A stretch of DNA of 10,173 nucleotides, taken from NCBI GenBank assembly GCA_913031405.1, contig CAJWCX010000022.1, positions 1 to 10,173 on the forward strand. Reading direction: 5' to 3'. Source of the DNA: an uncultured Flavobacteriales bacterium. GTDB taxonomy: Bacteria; Bacteroidota; Bacteroidia; Flavobacteriales_D; Crocinitomicaceae. Position 1 is the stretch's first letter, and each line of letters starts with the position of its first letter. The translations under genes and the position numbers were made by a program. The notes under the pieces were generated by a model. The model saw only the letters and a list, made by a program, of their open reading frames with translations. It had not been told where the DNA came from and searched no databases. This document shows positions 7,196 to 10,173 of the stretch, in pieces.

Positions 7196-8635
7196 ATGCA
7201 AAGAATTTTCTTTTCAAATTTGATGTTAATGATTCTATTGAATCTTCTCATCAAGCCCATTGCCCTTTTCGGCATAGACGCAACAGTTCAAAATCGTGTG
7301 GGTGCGGAAAATTATGGCATCTACTTTTCTCTTCTAAACCTTTCAGTTCTTTTTAATATTCTATTGGATTTTGGTATCAATAATTATACGACCAAAAACC
7401 TTGCCCAAAACCCAGAAGAAATAAAAAAATATTTTGGTCGTGTTTTTACCTTTAGACTCATTCTTTTTAGCCTTTATAGTCTTTTTACTTTCTGTATTGC
7501 ACTATTTTTGGGTTACACTGGCAGGCCTCTTTTTTTATTGTCTTTTCTCATACTGAATCAATTTTTGGTATTAACAATCGCTTATTTTAGAAGCCATTTT
7601 GCTGGGTTTCATTTTTTTAAAACAGATGCTTTTATCTCTGTTCTAGATCGTGGATTGTTAATCCTGGTTGGTGGCGCATTGCTTTTTTCTCCATGGGCGC
7701 CTGAGAATTTCGAAATAGAATGGTTTATATGGGTTCAGACGTTTTGCTATGCAACAACTCTTATGGTTGGTTTTGTTCTTTTAATTAAACATTTAAAACG
7801 CCCTTACTTTTCTTGGGACCCCTCTTTTAGTTTTGAGCTCATTAAAAAAAGTTGGCCCTACGCACTGTTAATTGTCTTAATGTTGTTTTATACTCGAATT
7901 GATGGCGTTATGCTTGAGAGAATACATGTTAATGGGGCCTATGAATCTGGAGTATACGCGCAGGGCTTCCGCCTGCTTGACGCCCTCTACATGTTTGGAA
8001 TGATTTTCGCTGGACTCCTGTTTCCATTGTTTTCTAAACAGCTTAAGGAGTCTATTCCTGCAGTTTTGGAGTTGGTGAGAAATTCAGCAAACCTGCTCTT
8101 GAGTGGGGTCATTATAATCATATTTGTCACTTGCTTTAATTCCTCATATATACTGGGTTTGATTTATACTGATTTTACAGATGCTGTGGGCCCTTTTAGG
8201 TTTTTGATGATTGGGTTTTTCCCAATCTGTATGAATTTTATTTTCGGAACTCTTCTCACGGCAAATGGAAATTTAAAAGCACTTAACCTCATATCCCTTG
8301 GAGGGATTGCCGCAAATGTATGTGTTAATGTTTTGCTAATCCCTAAGTATGGCGCATTAGGTGCAGCAATAGCGACATGCTTTACCCAAATGGTTACTGC
8401 AGTTCTTCAATACGTTTATTGTGTTATTAATTTTCAAATCCCCTTAAAAATCAATGGTGCTCTCAAATTTGGCGTTTTAATTATCCTGCTTTATGGCACA
8501 AGTTCTCTTCTCGAAGGAAGTGACTTTTTAATTCCCGCTCAGTTAATTTTAGGATTGTTTCTAACCTTTTCTATGTCGCTTATAGACCTCAAGTCTATGA
8601 AAAAACTATATTTTTCATCGGGTCGAATCAAATAA
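7196..8635 (+). CDS. Oligosaccharide flippase (Wzx-type, MOP superfamily) for lipid-linked repeat units
   Basis: This 479-residue polytopic inner-membrane protein has roughly 12-14 hydrophobic helices across its length, as in polysaccharide-exporting Wzx flippases. The N terminus MQRIFFSNLMLM and the block TVQNRVGAENYGIYFSL (residues 30-46) are typical of the Bacteroidota oligosaccharide-flippase family. Other features are a charged loop near NLAQNPEEIKKYFGR and a late LGAAIATCFTQ motif of the polysaccharide-synthesis C domain. It would turn undecaprenyl-linked oligosaccharide from the cytoplasmic to the periplasmic face for polymerisation. The ATG at 7196-7198 lies 1 bp after the response regulator stop, implying translational coupling. 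The following genes encode a Wzz-like protein and an O-antigen polymerase/ligase-like protein, which supports Wzx in a Wzy-dependent pathway. The exact sugar substrate cannot be read from sequence. A drug/lipid MATE transporter is less likely given the motifs and neighbours. Confidence 0.9.
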   Translation: MQRIFFSNLMLMILLNLLIKPIALFGIDATVQNRVGAENYGIYFSLLNLSVLFNILLDFGINNYTTKNLAQNPEEIKKYFGRVFTFRLILFSLYSLFTFCIALFLGYTGRPLFLLSFLILNQFLVLTIAYFRSHFAGFHFFKTDAFISVLDRGLLILVGGALLFSPWAPENFEIEWFIWVQTFCYATTLMVGFVLLIKHLKRPYFSWDPSFSFELIKKSWPYALLIVLMLFYTRIDGVMLERIHVNGAYESGVYAQGFRLLDALYMFGMIFAGLLFPLFSKQLKESIPAVLELVRNSANLLLSGVIIIIFVTCFNSSYILGLIYTDFTDAVGPFRFLMIGFFPICMNFIFGTLLTANGNLKALNLISLGGIAANVCVNVLLIPKYGALGAAIATCFTQMVTAVLQYVYCVINFQIPLKINGALKFGVLIILLYGTSSLLEGSDFLIPAQLILGLFLTFSMSLIDLKSMKKLYFSSGRIK

Positions 8636-8699
8636 TTTCTACTAAATAGAGTTTTTATTGAAGTTATAAGCCCTATTTTCGTAACCTGAAAATACTATA

Positions 8700-9695
8700 A
8701 TGGAAAAACCTAACCTTAACTTAACTGAAGAAAGAGAACGATTACTATCGTTTTTATTTCGAAAAAGAAAAATCATTCTTTCTTTTTCTTTGTTTGTAAC
8801 TGTTCTTGTTTTTGGACTTTCATACTTGATTACGCCTCTGTATTTATCATCTGCAATTGTGTTTCCCGCGGCATCGAGTTCCGTTTCTTTTTCAGAATCG
8901 CGAAACGTCAAGGCCTCCTCTATGGATTTTGGTGAAGAAGAACAAGCTGAACAACTGGTTCAAATTCTTCAGTCCGCGCAAATTAAAGACCGGATTGTTG
9001 AAAAGTATAATCTGATGGAACACTACAATATTGACAAAAATGATGAATTCAAGTACGATAAATTAAATACTGCTTTTGAAGGACACTTCTCTTTTGAACG
9101 AACACGTTTTGGATCTATTAAAATTGATGTTTTAGACCGGGACCCCAAACTGGCTGCTGAAATGGCCAATGAAGTTGTTTCACTTATTGATACAGTAAAA
9201 AATAGTATTATAAGAAAAAGAACTTTGCCCGCTTTTGAAATCACAAAACGAAAGAAAGAACATCTTGAAAATGAAATTGAAGCCATTTCGAAAGAAATGA
9301 AAAGACTCACTGGTCTTGGTGTTGTGGCCGTGAATGTTCGCTCAAGGCTTTATCAAGCTCTTGTTGACTCTAAAAACCCTCAAGAAAAAGCACAACTCAA
9401 GGCGAAAATTGAAGTGAACAATACTTACGGCTCAACCTTTGATGGCCTCGAAAGAGAACGAAATGAAAAAATAATTAAACTAGAAGATTTTAAAGTCGCT
9501 TACGAGCAAGCAGAATCTGATGCTGCAACAATTTTTAGCCATAAATTTGTTGTGCAAAAAGCAGTTGTCGCAGACCGAAAGGACCAGCCTAAAAGAATTA
9601 TTCTAACTCTTATTGCTGCTATTGGCTCTTTCGTGTTTATCGTGTTTTGTCTTCTCATTCTTGAGCGCTATAAAGAGTTAAAGCTGAAGTCTTAA
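8700..9695 (+). CDS. Wzz-family polysaccharide co-polymerase (chain-length determinant), no kinase domain
   Basis: This 331-residue protein has the two-TM architecture of Wzz proteins: TM1 at about 25-44, a periplasmic domain, and TM2 at about 300-321 close to the C terminus. After TM1 comes the Wzz-type strand segment PLYLSSAIVFP. The middle shows the family block IKIDVLDRDPKLAAEMAN (DRDP at 146-149), then long charged helices at about 180-205 and 225-275, probably the oligomeric periplasmic helices. Just before TM2 the Pro-rich motif of enterobacterial Wzz is reduced to ADRKDQPKR with one Pro (297), a form I recall in Bacteroidota homologues. There is no C-terminal tyrosine-kinase domain or Walker motif, so it fits O-antigen/ECA-type Wzz rather than a fused Wzc. 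It sets the modal length of the polymer made by the Wzy-like protein next door (1-bp gap). The ATG at 8700 follows a 64-bp gap with no clear Shine-Dalgarno. Confidence 0.9.
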   Translation: MEKPNLNLTEERERLLSFLFRKRKIILSFSLFVTVLVFGLSYLITPLYLSSAIVFPAASSSVSFSESRNVKASSMDFGEEEQAEQLVQILQSAQIKDRIVEKYNLMEHYNIDKNDEFKYDKLNTAFEGHFSFERTRFGSIKIDVLDRDPKLAAEMANEVVSLIDTVKNSIIRKRTLPAFEITKRKKEHLENEIEAISKEMKRLTGLGVVAVNVRSRLYQALVDSKNPQEKAQLKAKIEVNNTYGSTFDGLERERNEKIIKLEDFKVAYEQAESDAATIFSHKFVVQKAVVADRKDQPKRIILTLIAAIGSFVFIVFCLLILERYKELKLKS

Positions 9696-9696
9696 A

Positions 9697-10173
9697 ATGA
9701 CTGCCCTAAATAAAATAAGTATTACTGCGGGCACGCTAATTCTTACGGCTCTTTTTGGTTTTTTCAATTACATGAGAATGGAGTACCTAGGACTGTTCCC
9801 CTTGGTTCTATTATTTCTTTACTTTGCCATTTACGAAACAACCCGATTCTTTCTCGCCATTGCGTTTTTTACTCCATTATCTGTAAATATTGAGGAATAC
9901 ACAGATAGCTTTGGTTTATTTCTTCCAACAGAGCCCTTACTTTTTGGGTTAATGATTTTTTTTCTTTTCATGCAAATAAAGCGGCCTTTTATAGATCCGA
10001 AAATTTGGAAAAGCCCTATAATCATTACAGTGCTTATCTATCTTTTATGGTTAATTATTACGGCCGTAACGAGTACTGACCCCATGGTGTCTTTTAAATA
10101 TATTTTAGCCAAACTTTGGTTTATCATACCGGTTTTGATTTTTGGCACTCATTTCTTTCGTAAACACGAGAAC
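9697..10173 (+). CDS. O-antigen polymerase/ligase-like membrane protein (Wzy or WaaL type), 3' truncated by the window edge
   Basis: The frame opens with ATG at 9697-9699, one base after the Wzz gene stop, and stays open to base 10173 (159 codons, no stop). The encoded protein is very hydrophobic. Likely membrane segments lie at about 7-25, 30-47, 50-63, 80-94, 107-126 and 135-153, separated by short charged loops such as QIKRPFIDPKIWKS. The stretch TAVTSTDPMVSFKYILAKLW (124-143), a Ser/Thr-Asp-Pro loop followed by SFKY and a helix, resembles the N-terminal half of O-antigen polymerase/ligase proteins of Bacteroidota. The diagnostic Wzy_C periplasmic loop would lie beyond the window, so a polymerase joining repeat units and a WaaL-type ligase cannot be told apart from this part. 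Adjacent Wzx and Wzz genes favour polymerase. Translational coupling to the Wzz gene supports co-expression. Confidence 0.8.
   Translation, partial: MTALNKISITAGTLILTALFGFFNYMRMEYLGLFPLVLLFLYFAIYETTRFFLAIAFFTPLSVNIEEYTDSFGLFLPTEPLLFGLMIFFLFMQIKRPFIDPKIWKSPIIITVLIYLLWLIITAVTSTDPMVSFKYILAKLWFIIPVLIFGTHFFRKHEN

Noticed and set aside
8674..8681. TATTTTCG as a promoter element before the Wzz gene
   Set aside because: It has one mismatch to TAnnTTTG, and the nearest TTG (8658-8660) is only 13 bp upstream, short of the usual spacing.
8642..8911. 89-codon open frame on the - strand covering the gap before, and the 5' part of, the Wzz gene
   Set aside because: It overlaps the conserved Wzz N terminus and TM1 and encodes a low-complexity charged peptide with no family resemblance.
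9023..9310. 95-codon open frame on the - strand within the Wzz gene
   Set aside because: It is antisense to the conserved Wzz block; its Ser/Phe-rich product is typical of the complement of Glu/Lys-rich coding sequence.
9831..10025. 64-codon open frame on the - strand near the right edge
   Set aside because: It is antisense to the longer, hydrophobic, operon-coupled + frame starting at 9697, which is the better call.

Overview
The window looks like a chromosomal segment of a Bacteroidota bacterium, probably Flavobacteriia or a close relative. The evidence is AT-rich DNA with short gaps, few Shine-Dalgarno sequences, a TAnnTTTG-type promoter element before serS, a lipoprotein whose Cys is followed by S-D-F-E (close to the Flavobacterium surface-export signal), an RprX/RprY-type two-component pair, and seryl-tRNA synthetase and flippase sequences typical of the phylum. 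The genus cannot be fixed from the sequence alone.

Layout. (1) Bases 1-1050, + strand: the 3' part of a glutaryl-CoA dehydrogenase gene, cut by the window edge. (2) Bases 1064-4725, - strand: a compact set read serS, then a small coiled-coil lipoprotein, then a secreted TPR protein, with gaps of 30 and 2 bp, so very likely one operon. It converges on the dehydrogenase gene with only 13 bp between the stop codons. (3) Bases 4726-4870: a 145-bp divergent intergenic region holding a probable serS promoter and an imperfect palindrome. (4) Bases 4871-10173, + strand: sensor histidine kinase, response regulator (4-bp overlap), Wzx-type flippase (1-bp gap), a 64-bp gap, Wzz-type chain-length protein, and an O-antigen polymerase/ligase-like membrane protein (1-bp gap) that runs off the right edge.

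How the genes fit together. The right half reads as the start of a Wzx/Wzy-dependent surface polysaccharide locus. The flippase would move lipid-linked repeat units across the inner membrane, the polymerase would join them in the periplasm, and the Wzz protein would set chain length. The kinase/regulator pair is packed directly against the flippase, so it may sense envelope state and may be co-transcribed with the export genes. The left half is housekeeping (lysine/tryptophan catabolism, tRNA charging) plus two uncharacterised envelope proteins.

I saw no rRNA or tRNA gene, CRISPR array, insertion sequence or convincing intrinsic terminator. The most interesting points are the two-component system coupled to the flippase, and the serS-linked lipoprotein/TPR pair with a possible surface-export signal.
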